From: Phytopseudomonas daroniae
Lineage (GTDB): Bacteria > Pseudomonadota > Gammaproteobacteria > Pseudomonadales > Pseudomonadaceae
NCBI RefSeq assembly: GCF_004327285.1
Contig: NZ_QJUI01000015.1
Coordinates: 91,403-155,402 of the forward strand
Direction of reading: 5' to 3'
Length of the DNA stretch: 64,000 nucleotides
The first letter of the stretch is position 1; each line of letters starts with the position of its first letter. Below, in pieces: positions 35,393-44,798 of the stretch. A program made the position numbers and the translations under genes. Under the pieces are notes generated by a model. The model had not been told where the DNA came from. It did not search any database and saw only the letters and a program-made list of their open reading frames with translations.

Positions 35393-36660
35393 GCCAGCCT
35401 CTCCCACGCCTTGATCATGAAATCGACACTGCCGAAGTTGCCGGACTTGAGCGCCAACGCCAGCGGCTTGCCGGGTTGCCCGAGGGTCTGGGTCCATGGC
35501 ACCCCAGGGTCGATGCTCGGCCCGATGCGCAGGCCTTCGATGCGCAGTGCGCCGACCACCGCACCGGACGTTTCACCGCCGGCCACCAACAACTGACCGA
35601 TGCCCAACTGCTCGACCAGCCCTCGCGCAACCGCCGCAAGAGCTGCCTCGATACGCTCGCCCACTTGCTGAGTACCGAACTGCTGCTGAACACGACGCAC
35701 CGCCTCGGGCGGGCTGCTGGCGTAAATCAGAACCGGCCCCTGGTGCTCCGCGGCCCAGGCCAGCACCTCGGCAACCAAGGCGTCGCCACGCGCCATCAGC
35801 TCGCCGGCCTCCAGGCGAAACGCCGGGTACAGCGCTGCTGCCTGCTCGATCTGGGCGAGTGTTGCCCTCGAGCAGCTGCCACTGAGGATCGCCTGGCGCC
35901 CCCAGCCCGGTTCCAGCCGGCTCGCTTCGCCACCAGCCTGGAGCAGCCCCCTGGCCTGCCAATCCTGCGCCATGCCCAACGCCAGGCCGGAGCCCGCCGT
36001 GACCAGAGGCAGGTCGGCACAAGCGGCGCCCAACACACTCAGGTCATGGTTATCGGTGGCATCGCTGATGGCGATGCCTATGCCCTCGGCGCGCAATGCG
36101 GCGATCCGCTGGCGGGTCGCGTCAACACCGGCACGAAGGGTACGGTAGTCGATCAAGCCAACCTGGTGAGCAGTCTGCGGCTGCAGCACACGTATCAGGT
36201 TGGCGTCCTGCATGGGCGTGAGCGGATGGTCTTGCATGCCGCTTTCGTTGAGCAGCACGTCATTGGCGAACAAGTAACCGTTGAATACGCTACGCCGGTT
36301 TTCCGGGAAGGCCGGACAGGCGATGGTGAAATCGCTGCCCAGTGCCTGCAGCAGCGCGTCGCTGACGGGGCCGATGTTGCCTTCGGCGGTAGAGTCGAAC
36401 GTCGAGCAATATTTGAAGTAGAACTGTCGGCAACCTTGCTCGCGCAACCAGTCAAGCGCCTGTAGCGATTGGCTGACGGCCTCATCTGGCGCCAGGTTGC
36501 GCGACTTGAGCGCCACGACCAGGGCGTCGGCATTGCCCAACTCCAGCGGCCGAGCCGGTATGCCGATGGTCTGCACGGTACGGGCACCGCCACGCACAAG
36601 CATGCTGGCGAGGTCGGTCGCCCCCGTGAAGTCATCGGCGATGCATCCGATCAAGGGCAT
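35389..36660 (-). CDS. otnK: 3-oxotetronate kinase OtnK (DUF1537 family)
   Basis: 423 residues. ATP-dependent kinase making 3-oxotetronate 4-phosphate. N-terminal GCIADDFTGATDLASMLV is the sugar-binding signature of the DUF1537 (Four-carbon acid sugar kinase) family; the C-terminal nucleotide-binding half has LLVAGGETSGAVVGAL and DPGVPWTQTL. The ATG at 36660 has GAGGAGG seven bases before it and is preferred to a TTG two codons earlier. Starts within a few bases of the LtnD stop. Confidence 0.94.
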   Translation of the reverse strand: MPLIGCIADDFTGATDLASMLVRGGARTVQTIGIPARPLELGNADALVVALKSRNLAPDEAVSQSLQALDWLREQGCRQFYFKYCSTFDSTAEGNIGPVSDALLQALGSDFTIACPAFPENRRSVFNGYLFANDVLLNESGMQDHPLTPMQDANLIRVLQPQTAHQVGLIDYRTLRAGVDATRQRIAALRAEGIGIAISDATDNHDLSVLGAACADLPLVTAGSGLALGMAQDWQARGLLQAGGEASRLEPGWGRQAILSGSCSRATLAQIEQAAALYPAFRLEAGELMARGDALVAEVLAWAAEHQGPVLIYASSPPEAVRRVQQQFGTQQVGERIEAALAAVARGLVEQLGIGQLLVAGGETSGAVVGALRIEGLRIGPSIDPGVPWTQTLGQPGKPLALALKSGNFGSVDFMIKAWERLA

Positions 36661-36662
36661 GG

Positions 36663-37571
36663 TCAAACCTCCTCATTGGCGGCAGCGGGCAGCTGGATGC
36701 CGGGAAATATCTTCGCCACGGCAATATCGTCTTCTCGCCCCAATCCGGCGGCCGAGGCCTGCTTGAACATCTGGTGCGCGCTGGCCGTCAGTGGCAGTGG
36801 GAATACCGCCTCTTGAGCACTGTCGAGAACCAGGCCGAGATCCTTGACGAAGATGTCCACCGCCGAGCGAGGCTGGTAATCGCCGGCCAGTAGATGCGGC
36901 ACGCGATTTTCGAACATCCAGGAGTTGCCCGCGCTGTGGCTGATCACCTCATACAGCGCCTGCGGGTCGCAGCCCTGGCGTATGCCGTACGCCATGGCCT
37001 CGGCCGCAGCGGCGATATGCACCCCCGCCAGAAGCTGATTGACCAGTTTGATCTGCGAGCCCTGCCCTGCTTCGTCGCCCAGTCGGTAGACCTTGGCCGC
37101 GACAGCCGCCAGCGCCGCCTCGCACCGTTCGAAGGCGGCGACGGGCCCGGAGGCCATGATGGTCAGCTCGCCAGCAGCGGCCCGTACCGATCCGCCTGAG
37201 ATGGGCGCATCGAGCATCGCGACCTGCTGTTCGGCCAAGCGTCTGGAGATGCGTCGTGCCGCTGCCGCGGAAATCGTCGCACAGGCGATTACCACCGTGC
37301 CCGGACGTAGTCGCGAAGCGACCCCATGCTCGCCGAACAGCAACTCTTCGGTTTGCGTTGCATTGACCACCACGATGAACAGCAGGTCACTGGTCGAGGC
37401 GCTGTCGCCCAATGTGGCAACCGGCATACCACCTTGTGCCAGGAAGGCCTGGCGTACCTCTTCGCGAATGTCGTAACCCCATACCGGCAGGCCGGCGCGC
37501 AACAGGGAGTGCGCCATACCAAGCCCCATGGAGCCTAGCCCGACCACGCCAATGCTGGATATCGCTGTCAT
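36663..37571 (-). CDS. ltnD: L-threonate dehydrogenase LtnD (beta-hydroxyacid dehydrogenase family)
   Basis: 302 residues. NAD-dependent oxidation of L-threonate at C2, giving 2-oxotetronate. Rossmann motif IGVVGLGSMGLGMA, substrate motif DAPISGGSVRAAAGE, catalytic lysine region IKLVNQLLAG. Assigned to threonate rather than tartronate semialdehyde reduction because OtnI, OtnK and OtnC follow. The ATG at 37571 has a GAGG site; a longer upstream frame overlaps the regulator gene and is rejected. Confidence 0.9.
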   Translation of the reverse strand: MTAISSIGVVGLGSMGLGMAHSLLRAGLPVWGYDIREEVRQAFLAQGGMPVATLGDSASTSDLLFIVVVNATQTEELLFGEHGVASRLRPGTVVIACATISAAAARRISRRLAEQQVAMLDAPISGGSVRAAAGELTIMASGPVAAFERCEAALAAVAAKVYRLGDEAGQGSQIKLVNQLLAGVHIAAAAEAMAYGIRQGCDPQALYEVISHSAGNSWMFENRVPHLLAGDYQPRSAVDIFVKDLGLVLDSAQEAVFPLPLTASAHQMFKQASAAGLGREDDIAVAKIFPGIQLPAAANEEV

Positions 37572-37593
37572 CTGGTGAGTCCTCTTGTAGTTG

Positions 37594-38301
37594 TTATTGA
37601 GAAGGCGTCTGCGCCTCCCGCAGGCGAATTTCGGCATTGCGCAGATGCATGGAGGCCGCATGCCGCGCCGCCTCGCTATCGCCCGTAGCAATCGCCTCCA
37701 ACAGCGCATGGTGCTCATGGTCGACCTGACGCATGTACTGCGCATTGCTCGCCTCATTGCGACGGGTCACGCTGATTGCCTGCTGGAGCAGTTGGTGAAG
37801 AAAATCGACAGTCTCGAGAAAATGCTGGTTGCCCGTGGCGGCGACCACGGATCGGTGGAAGGCGAGGTCTTCTCTAACCCCGTCCTCGCCACGCTCGACC
37901 GCTTCGTCGAGCTCGGCCAGCGCGTTACGCATGGCCCGTAACTGAGCGCTGCTGCGACGCGATGCGGCCAGCTCGGCGGCCTTGATTTCCAGCGCGCTAC
38001 GCAGCTCGAGGATTTCCACCACCGCCGCGAAATTACCTTGCGGTTGCGGCAGACGTAGCGCAACCGACGGGTTGGCCACGACGAACGTCCCGCTACCCTG
38101 GCGAGAGATGAGCATGCCCTCGCGCTTGAGCATCGAAATGGCCTCACGCACGACGGTGCGGCTGACGCCGTACTGGTCGCACAAGGCCTGTTCGGTAGGT
38201 AGCCGCGTACCGGCACCCAGCTGACCTTCGTGAACCGCCGTACTCAGACGTTTGGCCAGCCGCTCGGCGAGTTTTGGGGTGGCTTCGTTCAACATTTCCA
38301 C
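37594..38301 (-). CDS. GntR/FadR-family regulator of tetronate catabolism
   Basis: 235 residues: winged helix with LPTEQALCDQYGVSRTVVRE, and a C-terminal FCD ligand domain with metal-binding histidines (LAFHRSVV, DHEHHALLEAI). It heads the minus-strand ltnD-otnKCI operon and is divergent from denD-gntP, so it likely represses both until a tetronate or its oxo acid is present. The start is taken as GTG 38301, six bases after AGGAG; ATG 38295 is the alternative. Confidence 0.9.
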   Translation of the reverse strand: MEMLNEATPKLAERLAKRLSTAVHEGQLGAGTRLPTEQALCDQYGVSRTVVREAISMLKREGMLISRQGSGTFVVANPSVALRLPQPQGNFAAVVEILELRSALEIKAAELAASRRSSAQLRAMRNALAELDEAVERGEDGVREDLAFHRSVVAATGNQHFLETVDFLHQLLQQAISVTRRNEASNAQYMRQVDHEHHALLEAIATGDSEAARHAASMHLRNAEIRLREAQTPSQ

Positions 38302-38486
38302 AGGTATCTCCTGGCAATCGTCGCGCCTGTTTGCCCCCAGTGGCGGCAAATAAGAACAACGCGAGCGGTTGCACCAACGTTAAATTCATCATACAACATG
38401 ACAACTACCTGTCACCTGATTCATCAATAACAAGAATACGGGGCACGCGTATCACCCCGAATATTCTCCTGAACGGAGTGTGTCGC
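38302..38486. promoter_or_regulatory. Divergent promoter region of the tetronate cluster with possible operator
   Basis: TCAT-ACAAC-ATGA at 38389-38401 is an inverted repeat between the regulator and denD, in the size range of GntR-family sites. The surrounding AT-rich stretch is suited to divergent promoters. Regulator binding is inferred only from position. Confidence 0.35.
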
Positions 38487-39443
38487 ATGAAGATATTGGT
38501 AACTGGTGGCGCCGGATTTCTCGGTGCCCGTTTAATCGAGGCGCTGCTCGCCCCCGGTGCACGCGATCTCCTGCGAGCCGATGACAGTATCGTCTCGGCC
38601 GACCTGGCGCCCTGTCCAGTGAAGGATCCGCGCGTCACCTCGCACATCGGCGATATTTGCGACCCCGCCTTCATCGCCTCGCTGGTCGGCCCTGATACTG
38701 GCGTGGTCTATCATCTGGCCGCCGTCGTCAGCGGTCAGGCCGAAGCGGACTTCGATCTGGGGCTGCGCATCAACTTCGATGCAACCCGGGCGTTGCTCGA
38801 AGCCTGCCGTCAGCAGGGGCAGGCGCCACGCTTCGTGTTCGCCAGTTCACTCGCGGTATTCGGCGGGCCGATCCCCGAGCAGGTTCCCGAATCGCTTGCG
38901 CCACTGCCACAGTCATCCTATGGGGCACAGAAGGCAATGGCAGAGCTGCTGATCGCTGACTACTCGCGCAAGGGATTCGTCGATGGCCGCGTGTGCCGGC
39001 TCCCAACGATTTCCGTGCGCCCCGGCAAGCCCAACGCCGCCGCCTCATCGTTCGCCAGCGGCATCCTGCGCGAGCCGCTGGCCGGCATGGCAAGCAACTG
39101 CCCGGTTCCGCTCGATACCCGCCTGTGGCTGTCTTCGCCGCAGACCGTGATCGGCAACCTGCTTCACGCTGCACGGCTCGATGGAGAGGTGCTCGGCCTG
39201 CGCCGCACGCTCAACCTGCCAGGTATCAGCGTGCGGGTCAGCGAGATGCTCGACAGCCTCGCCCGGGTCGGCGGCGACGCGGCACGTGAGCGGGTCAGCT
39301 TCGAAGCGGACGAGCGCGTGCAGCGCATCGTATGCAGTTGGCCTGGCGACTTCGACATCGAGCGGCCGCTGCAACTGGGCTTCACCGTCGACGCGGACTT
39401 CGACAGCGTAGTGAAGGCTCATCAGCACGACATGAATCGCTAA
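38487..39443 (+). CDS. denD: D-erythronate dehydrogenase DenD (SDR/epimerase fold)
   Basis: 318 residues. NAD-dependent oxidation of D-erythronate to 2-oxotetronate. Extended-SDR motifs: MKILVTGGAGFLGARLIEAL, VYHLAAVVSGQAEADFDLGL, catalytic YGAQKAMAELL (YxxxK) and RLPTISVRPGKPNAAAS. These match the DenD group linked with OtnI/OtnK/OtnC. The start at 38487 has GGAG eight bases upstream. A short GC hairpin (39449-39469) separates it from the permease. Confidence 0.9.
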   Translation: MKILVTGGAGFLGARLIEALLAPGARDLLRADDSIVSADLAPCPVKDPRVTSHIGDICDPAFIASLVGPDTGVVYHLAAVVSGQAEADFDLGLRINFDATRALLEACRQQGQAPRFVFASSLAVFGGPIPEQVPESLAPLPQSSYGAQKAMAELLIADYSRKGFVDGRVCRLPTISVRPGKPNAAASSFASGILREPLAGMASNCPVPLDTRLWLSSPQTVIGNLLHAARLDGEVLGLRRTLNLPGISVRVSEMLDSLARVGGDAARERVSFEADERVQRIVCSWPGDFDIERPLQLGFTVDADFDSVVKAHQHDMNR

Positions 39444-39502
39444 CCCAAACGGCGCCTCTCCAGCGCCGTCGTTCCATCTAATAACAACAAGAGGGATTAA
39501 CA

Positions 39503-40909
39503 ATGGAAGCAACATCAGTGGCCGGCGCACAACTGATGGTCGGCCTGGTTCTGGCCATCATCGTACTGATCGTGCTCGTCTTGAAGACCCGTATCCACGC
39601 ACTGTTGGCGCTGGTCATCGCCGCATCCATCTCCGGACTGGTCGGCGGCATGGCTCCCGATGCATTGGTCAAATCCATCACCACCGGTTTTGGTACCACG
39701 CTGTCCACTATCGGCCTGGTCATCGGTTTCGGCGTGATGATGGGCCGCCTGCTGGAGGCCTCCGGTGCCGCCGAGCGTATGGCCTACAGCTTCGTCCGCT
39801 GGCTGGGCAACAAGCGCGAAGAATGGGCCATGATGGTCACTGGCTACATCGTCTCGGTGCCGATCTTCTGCGACTCGGCGTTCGTCATCCTCAATCCGTT
39901 GGTGCGAGCGCTGTCGCGCAACACCGGCAAGTCGATGCTGACCCTGGGTATCGCGTTGGCGGGCGGCTTGATGCTGACGCACCACGCGGTGCCGCCGACT
40001 CCAGGTCCATTGGGAATCGCCGGGATCTTCAATATCGATGTCGGGTTGATGATGTTCTGGGGTGTCGTGTTCACCCTCCCCGCGACGTTCGTGCTGGTCG
40101 CCTACGCCCGTTTCATGGGGCCGCGTATCGAAGCGATGATCGCCCAGAGCGGACAGGCCCCGATCGAGCCGGCCGTTGCCTACCGCGAAGTACTCGAGCG
40201 CGCCGAAGCCCGTGAAGCCGAGCTGCCGCCACTGTGGCTGTCGATGATGCCGATCCTGTTGCCGATCCTGCTGATCTTCGCCAATACGCTGGTCGGCGTG
40301 ATTGCCAAACTCGACGATGGCAGCACTCTTCCCCAGAGCCTGTTCGGCCAGACCATAGCGTTCCTGGGCAATCCGGTCATTGCAGTCGGTCTTGGAGTGA
40401 TCGTCGCGCTGTATGGCCTGGTGCCGCGTCGCCCGCGCGAAGAAGTCATCGCGGAGATGGAAAAAGGCGTGGAAAGTGCCGGGATCATCCTGCTGGTGAC
40501 CGGGGCCGGCGGTGCGCTTGGCGCGGTACTACGCGACAGCGGCGCAGGTCAGTACATGGGCGAGTGGGTGGCAACGCTGCCGCTGCCCGCCGTACTGATT
40601 CCCTTCGTGATTGCTTCGCTGGTGCGACTCATCCAGGGCAGCGGCACTGTCGCGATGATCACCGCAGCCTCCATTTCAGCACCGATACTGGCCACCATTC
40701 CTGACGTCAACATGGTGTTCGCGGCACAGGCCGCCGCCATCGGCTCTATGGTCTTTGGCTACTTCAACGACAGCTATTTCTGGGTGGTCAACCGGATGCT
40801 CGGGGTAAAGAACGCCAAGCATCAACTGCTGACCTGGTCGGTTCCGACTACGCTCGGCTGGCTTAGCTCTCTGCTCACCCTGTTGCTGTTCAACGCCATT
40901 CTCGGCTGA
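39503..40909 (+). CDS. GntP-family sugar-acid permease
   Basis: Inner-membrane proton symporter of 468 residues with about 12 helices, GntP/DctM-like: GLVGGMAPDALVKSITTGFG, LMLTHHAVPPTPGPLGIAGI, VRLIQGSGTVAMITAASIS and MVFGYFNDSYFWVVNRMLG. The last two segments are typical of gluconate/idonate permeases. Co-transcribed with denD after 59 bases, so it probably imports D-erythronate, L-threonate or both. GAGGG precedes the ATG. Confidence 0.93.
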   Translation: MEATSVAGAQLMVGLVLAIIVLIVLVLKTRIHALLALVIAASISGLVGGMAPDALVKSITTGFGTTLSTIGLVIGFGVMMGRLLEASGAAERMAYSFVRWLGNKREEWAMMVTGYIVSVPIFCDSAFVILNPLVRALSRNTGKSMLTLGIALAGGLMLTHHAVPPTPGPLGIAGIFNIDVGLMMFWGVVFTLPATFVLVAYARFMGPRIEAMIAQSGQAPIEPAVAYREVLERAEAREAELPPLWLSMMPILLPILLIFANTLVGVIAKLDDGSTLPQSLFGQTIAFLGNPVIAVGLGVIVALYGLVPRRPREEVIAEMEKGVESAGIILLVTGAGGALGAVLRDSGAGQYMGEWVATLPLPAVLIPFVIASLVRLIQGSGTVAMITAASISAPILATIPDVNMVFAAQAAAIGSMVFGYFNDSYFWVVNRMLGVKNAKHQLLTWSVPTTLGWLSSLLTLLLFNAILG

Positions 40910-41060
40910 ATGCAGTCGGCACCTGCGTACTGCTAACGGCTCACTGCCCGAATGCATGCGGTATGCAGTCCAGCCGGCCCTTTTCACTGGCATGCCGTGT
41001 TCGTCCCTGAGCTTGTGGGCACGGATGCCTGAGTGGAGAAACGTTTTTCACGCGCTTGAA

Positions 41061-41074
41061 TGATTACCTAATCA
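41061..41074. promoter_or_regulatory. Palindrome upstream of the dehydratase gene
   Basis: TGATTACCTAATCA is a perfect 6+2+6 palindrome 77 bases before the dehydratase start. Candidate operator for the GntR or LacI regulator of this neighbourhood; no direct evidence which. Confidence 0.3.
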
Positions 41075-41151
41075 GCTTAACGTCCCGAATCACGGCAGGT
41101 CGCTTCGAGCACCTGCCGATTCGAACAAGAACGTCAAGCGAGGTAATCAGT

Positions 41152-42312
41152 GTGAGCGACCAACCCCTTTCCCAAGGCTGTGCAGACCAGGATCAGATCG
41201 CCTGGATTCGCATCGCTTCGGTCTTCCTGCCCCTGGCCAACCCGATCAGCGATGCCAAGGTACTGACCGGCCGGCAGAAGCCAATGACCGAGATCGCCAT
41301 GTTGTTCGTGGAGATCGAAAGCAAGGACGGCCATCGCGGACTGGGTTTCAGTTATTCGAAACGCGCGGGTGGCCCTGGCCAGTTCGCCCATGCCAGGGAA
41401 ATCGCCCCGGCCCTGATCGGCGAGAACCCCAGCGATATCCAGAAACTCTGGACGAAGCTCTGCTGGGCCGGCGCATCGGTCGGCCGCAGCGGCCTGTCGA
41501 CCCAGGCCATCGGCGCCTTCGATGTTGCCCTGTGGGACATGAAAGCCAAGCGTGCGGGCCTGTCCCTGGCACGCCTGCTGGGTGCCCAGCGTGATTCGGT
41601 GCGCTGCTACAACACCTCCGGCGGTTTTCTGCACACGCCGCTCGATCAGTTGATGAAGAACACCGACCTGTCTCGCGAAAAAGGTATCGGCGGCATCAAG
41701 CTCAAGGTGGGTCAGCCTGATTCTGCCATCGACCTGCAGCGGGTCAGCACCGTGCGCCGCCATCTGGGTGACGACTTCCCGCTGATGGTCGACGCCAATC
41801 AGCAATGGGATCGCCCCACTGCCCAGCGCATGTGCCGCAAGTTCGAAGAATTCAACCTGGTGTGGATCGAGGAGCCGCTGGACTGCTACGACGCCGAAGG
41901 TCACGCAGCGCTGTCGGCGGCGTTCGACACGCCCATCGCCACCGGGGAAATGCTCACCAGCGTGGCCGAGCACGCCGAGTTCATCAAACAGCGCGGCGCC
42001 GACTACCTGATGCCCGATGCACCACGGGTCGGCGGCATCACCCCGTACCTGAAGGTCGCGGCCATGGCCGAACAGGCGGGCCTGATGATCGCCCCGCATT
42101 TCGCCATGGAACTGCACGTGCACCTGGCCGCTACCTACCCGACCGAGCCCTGGGTCGAGCATTTCGAGTGGCTGGAGCCACTGTTCAACGAACGCCTGGA
42201 AACCCGCGACGGCCGCATGCTGGTGCCGACCCGTCCAGGTCTGGGCCTTTCGCTCAGCGAACGAGTGGCCGGCTGGACGGCGCAGGAAGTCGAGATCGGC
42301 CAACGCGGCTGA
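41152..42312 (+). CDS. Galactarate / L-talarate dehydratase (enolase superfamily)
   Basis: 386 residues. Removes water from meso-galactarate or L-talarate to form a 2-keto-3-deoxy acid. Seen: PISDAKVLTGRQKP, GFSYSKRAGGPGQ, SVRCYNTSGGFLHTPLDQ, catalytic KLKVGQ lysine, metal ligands in VDANQQWD, EEPLD and TGEMLTS, and the catalytic histidine in PHFAMELHVHL. These closely match the Salmonella enzyme as remembered. GTG start 41152 with GAGG eight bases upstream. Downstream enzymes for the product are not in view, and its place beside the tetronate genes is unusual. Confidence 0.87.
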   Translation: MSDQPLSQGCADQDQIAWIRIASVFLPLANPISDAKVLTGRQKPMTEIAMLFVEIESKDGHRGLGFSYSKRAGGPGQFAHAREIAPALIGENPSDIQKLWTKLCWAGASVGRSGLSTQAIGAFDVALWDMKAKRAGLSLARLLGAQRDSVRCYNTSGGFLHTPLDQLMKNTDLSREKGIGGIKLKVGQPDSAIDLQRVSTVRRHLGDDFPLMVDANQQWDRPTAQRMCRKFEEFNLVWIEEPLDCYDAEGHAALSAAFDTPIATGEMLTSVAEHAEFIKQRGADYLMPDAPRVGGITPYLKVAAMAEQAGLMIAPHFAMELHVHLAATYPTEPWVEHFEWLEPLFNERLETRDGRMLVPTRPGLGLSLSERVAGWTAQEVEIGQRG

Positions 42313-42329
42313 AAACACCAGGATAAAAT

Positions 42330-42377
42330 GCGCTTCACGACGATACCGGCTCAAGGGCCGGTAGCGTCGTGAAGCGC
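42330..42377 (+). terminator. Long stem-loop terminator
   Basis: GCGCTTCACGACG (42330-42342) pairs with CGTCGTGAAGCGC (42365-42377), with a nested TACCGGC/GCCGGTA stem inside and TATTTTCC after. It lies 18 bases after the dehydratase stop. Confidence 0.75.
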
Positions 42378-42564
42378 GCTATTTTCCTGCTATCAGCTGC
42401 TTTATCCCTGTCTGGCAACGCTCTACACTGCGCGCCCTCAGCGCGAACAACCACCCTGGATATGGCGCAGAACGTCGTCGAAAGCGGCGCGGCCATTAAA
42501 GCTTCTGCAGCGCCGGTCGAACTACATAGAACCCTCAGGATATTCTTTTGCCAGGAGCTGCGGC

Positions 42565-44364
42565 ATGCAGTCGTTAAAGTCGTTGTACGATTCTATCGAG
42601 ATGCACTTTTTCGATACCTTGACCAAGAAATTATCCAGCCTGTTTCTGCTGGTCGTGGTCAGCGGTTTACTGTTCTGGGTCGCAATCGACCTGCGTGCCG
42701 ACATCCTTCAGCAGTTGCATGCGGCCCAGATAGACGCTGCCCTGCTGAGCCAGATCGAGGCCAAGCTCGACACCCTGGGCACCGCCCTGCTGCTCAGTGC
42801 GCTGTTCACTTTGGCAATGGTCAGCTTCATGGTCTGGTACTTCCGCCACCTCATCGTGCGTCCGGTCGACAACATGACCCGCGCCCTGGAAGAAATCGCC
42901 AACGGCGAAGGCGACCTGTCCCGCGATCTGCCGCTGCTGACCCACGATGAAATTCGCACCCTGGCCAGCACCTGCAACCGCTTTCTGGCCAAACAGCGCG
43001 AGATCATCAGCAATGTGCAGGCGCTTACCGTGCAGATCGCCGTGGAGTCGGCCCGCTCGCTGAAGAACATCAGCGACTCCAGCGAAAGCGCCACCCACCA
43101 GGCACGCTTTGCCAATGAAGTGATGAGCGAGAGCAACAGCGCCGTCGGCCGCATCGAAGAGGTGTCGCAACAGACCCAGGCGATCTCCGGCACCACCGCG
43201 CAGAACCTGAGCATGGCCCGCGATTCCTATGCCGAGCTGCTGGAGGTGACGGGTAACATCGGTGCCATTTCCCACAGCCTCAGCGAATTCGGCACCCTGG
43301 TTTCCGCGCTGAACCAGCGCTCATCGAACATCAAGTCCATCGTCGGTTTGATCCAGCAGATCTCCTCACAGACCAACCTGCTGGCTCTCAACGCGGCCAT
43401 CGAAGCGGCCCGCGCCGGCGAGAGCGGTCGCGGGTTCGCAGTGGTCGCCGACGAAGTGCGCACCCTGGCGCAGAACGTCAGCCGCGCGACCGACGACATC
43501 TCGCAGAACATCGACGCCATGCTCAAGGAAGTGGGCTCGACCCACGAGCAGACCGCACTGATCAGCACCAGTGCGCGGGAAACCCAAGTGGTGGTCGAAC
43601 GCGCCACTGGCCATTTCGAAAGCATGATCGTCGACTTCGAATCCACCAATGGCAAGCTCGCGGAAATCGCCGAGCACATCCAGCAGGTCGCCGATGCCAA
43701 CACCGGCATCAACGAGCGGGTCACACAGATTCATGCCGACAGCCAGGCCATCGATCAGCGCATGCAACGCTCCGCGACGGCCACCCGCGATCTGTCAGGC
43801 GTGGCCGAACGAGTGCAGACACTATTGGGCCGTTTCGTGCTCGGCCAGGGTGAACTGGATGCCGCGATCACCCGTGCCAGCCAGTGCCGCGACATTCTGC
43901 AGAGCCGCCTGGCCGCGCTGCAGCGTGAAGGTGTGAACCTGTTCGATCAGAACTACCGACTGATCGCCAACACCGACCCCAAGCAGTACATGACCGGCTA
44001 CACCGAGCGCTTCGCGCAGATCTGCCAGGAAGAAATCGACAAGCTGACCAAGGGCACGCCAGGCGGCATCGTCACCTTCATCGTCGACAACAAGGGCTAT
44101 TGCCCGGTGAACAACAGCTGGGTATCGAAAGCGCCTACCGGCAACCGCGCCGTCGACCTGCCGGTATGCCGTAACAAGCGCATGTTTTCCGACCCGGTCG
44201 GGCTGCGCGCAGCGACCAACACCCAACGCTTCCTGCTGCAGACTTACCTGCGCGACACTGGCGAGATCATGACGGAGATCGACGTACCGTTCATTTTCGA
44301 CGGCCGCCATTGGGGCAACATGCGCATGGGCTTCGATGCCTCACGGCTGTTGGCCAAATCCTGA
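42565..44364 (+). CDS. Chemoreceptor-like protein with two N-terminal helices and a C-terminal Cache-like domain
   Basis: 599 residues. Membrane helices about 24-44 and 71-92 with only a short periplasmic loop, HAMP about 93-145, signalling coiled coil with conserved tip near residue 268, then an unusual C-terminal extension (about 435-599). The extension carries several cysteines and ends GRHWGNMRMGFDASRLL, a phrase like the closing strand of Cache domains. Sensing is therefore probably cytoplasmic, by the C-terminal module, rather than periplasmic. GGAG precedes the ATG. Ligand unknown. Confidence 0.9.
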   Translation: MQSLKSLYDSIEMHFFDTLTKKLSSLFLLVVVSGLLFWVAIDLRADILQQLHAAQIDAALLSQIEAKLDTLGTALLLSALFTLAMVSFMVWYFRHLIVRPVDNMTRALEEIANGEGDLSRDLPLLTHDEIRTLASTCNRFLAKQREIISNVQALTVQIAVESARSLKNISDSSESATHQARFANEVMSESNSAVGRIEEVSQQTQAISGTTAQNLSMARDSYAELLEVTGNIGAISHSLSEFGTLVSALNQRSSNIKSIVGLIQQISSQTNLLALNAAIEAARAGESGRGFAVVADEVRTLAQNVSRATDDISQNIDAMLKEVGSTHEQTALISTSARETQVVVERATGHFESMIVDFESTNGKLAEIAEHIQQVADANTGINERVTQIHADSQAIDQRMQRSATATRDLSGVAERVQTLLGRFVLGQGELDAAITRASQCRDILQSRLAALQREGVNLFDQNYRLIANTDPKQYMTGYTERFAQICQEEIDKLTKGTPGGIVTFIVDNKGYCPVNNSWVSKAPTGNRAVDLPVCRNKRMFSDPVGLRAATNTQRFLLQTYLRDTGEIMTEIDVPFIFDGRHWGNMRMGFDASRLLAKS

Positions 44365-44409
44365 AGCCTTCAGCAGCTGTTTGATCTCTACCCACGCGCT
44401 GACTTAGAA

Positions 44410-44429
44410 AGCCCCGATTGAACGGGGCT
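44410..44429 (-). terminator. Rho-independent terminator
   Basis: AGCCCCG, loop, CGGGGCT; on the minus strand a TTTCT run follows. Serves the small minus-strand gene and could also act for the chemoreceptor. Confidence 0.65.
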
Positions 44430-44444
44430 GAGCGAACCAGGCTA

Positions 44445-44798
44445 TCAGGCAGTGGGGCGTAGGGGATTGTCCAGATTGCGGCGCGCCCACATCATCTTCG
44501 CGGCAGTGGGATTTACCGGCGCCCCGGTAAAGGTCGGCAGCTTCCTGGAGACCCAGTGAGCACCGGTGCCCTTCCAGTTCACTTCACCACTGACCAGTTT
44601 GCGTTCACGAAGAATTTCGTGCTGCAGCGCCTGCATACCCGCCTCGCTGGTGACCGCTTGCTTGTCTACCGCCTTGACGAAAATGTCCATTCCGTCCTTG
44701 CTGATCGTCAACAGGTACATGCCATCCGGGCGTGGCTTGATGGAAATCTGATGGTCAGGAAGAGCGGTAACCAACTGATTGAGGGCAGCGGTGGTCAT
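44445..44798 (-). CDS. Small protein of unknown function
   Basis: 117 residues, soluble, no cysteine. PRPDGMYLLTISKDG in the first half faintly recalls the DUF3509 group of Pseudomonas, but the second half (WVSRKLPTFTGAPVNPTAAKM) does not, so no family is claimed. AAGGA nine bases before the ATG, and its own terminator, support a real gene. Confidence 0.7.
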   Translation of the reverse strand: MTTAALNQLVTALPDHQISIKPRPDGMYLLTISKDGMDIFVKAVDKQAVTSEAGMQALQHEILRERKLVSGEVNWKGTGAHWVSRKLPTFTGAPVNPTAAKMMWARRNLDNPLRPTA

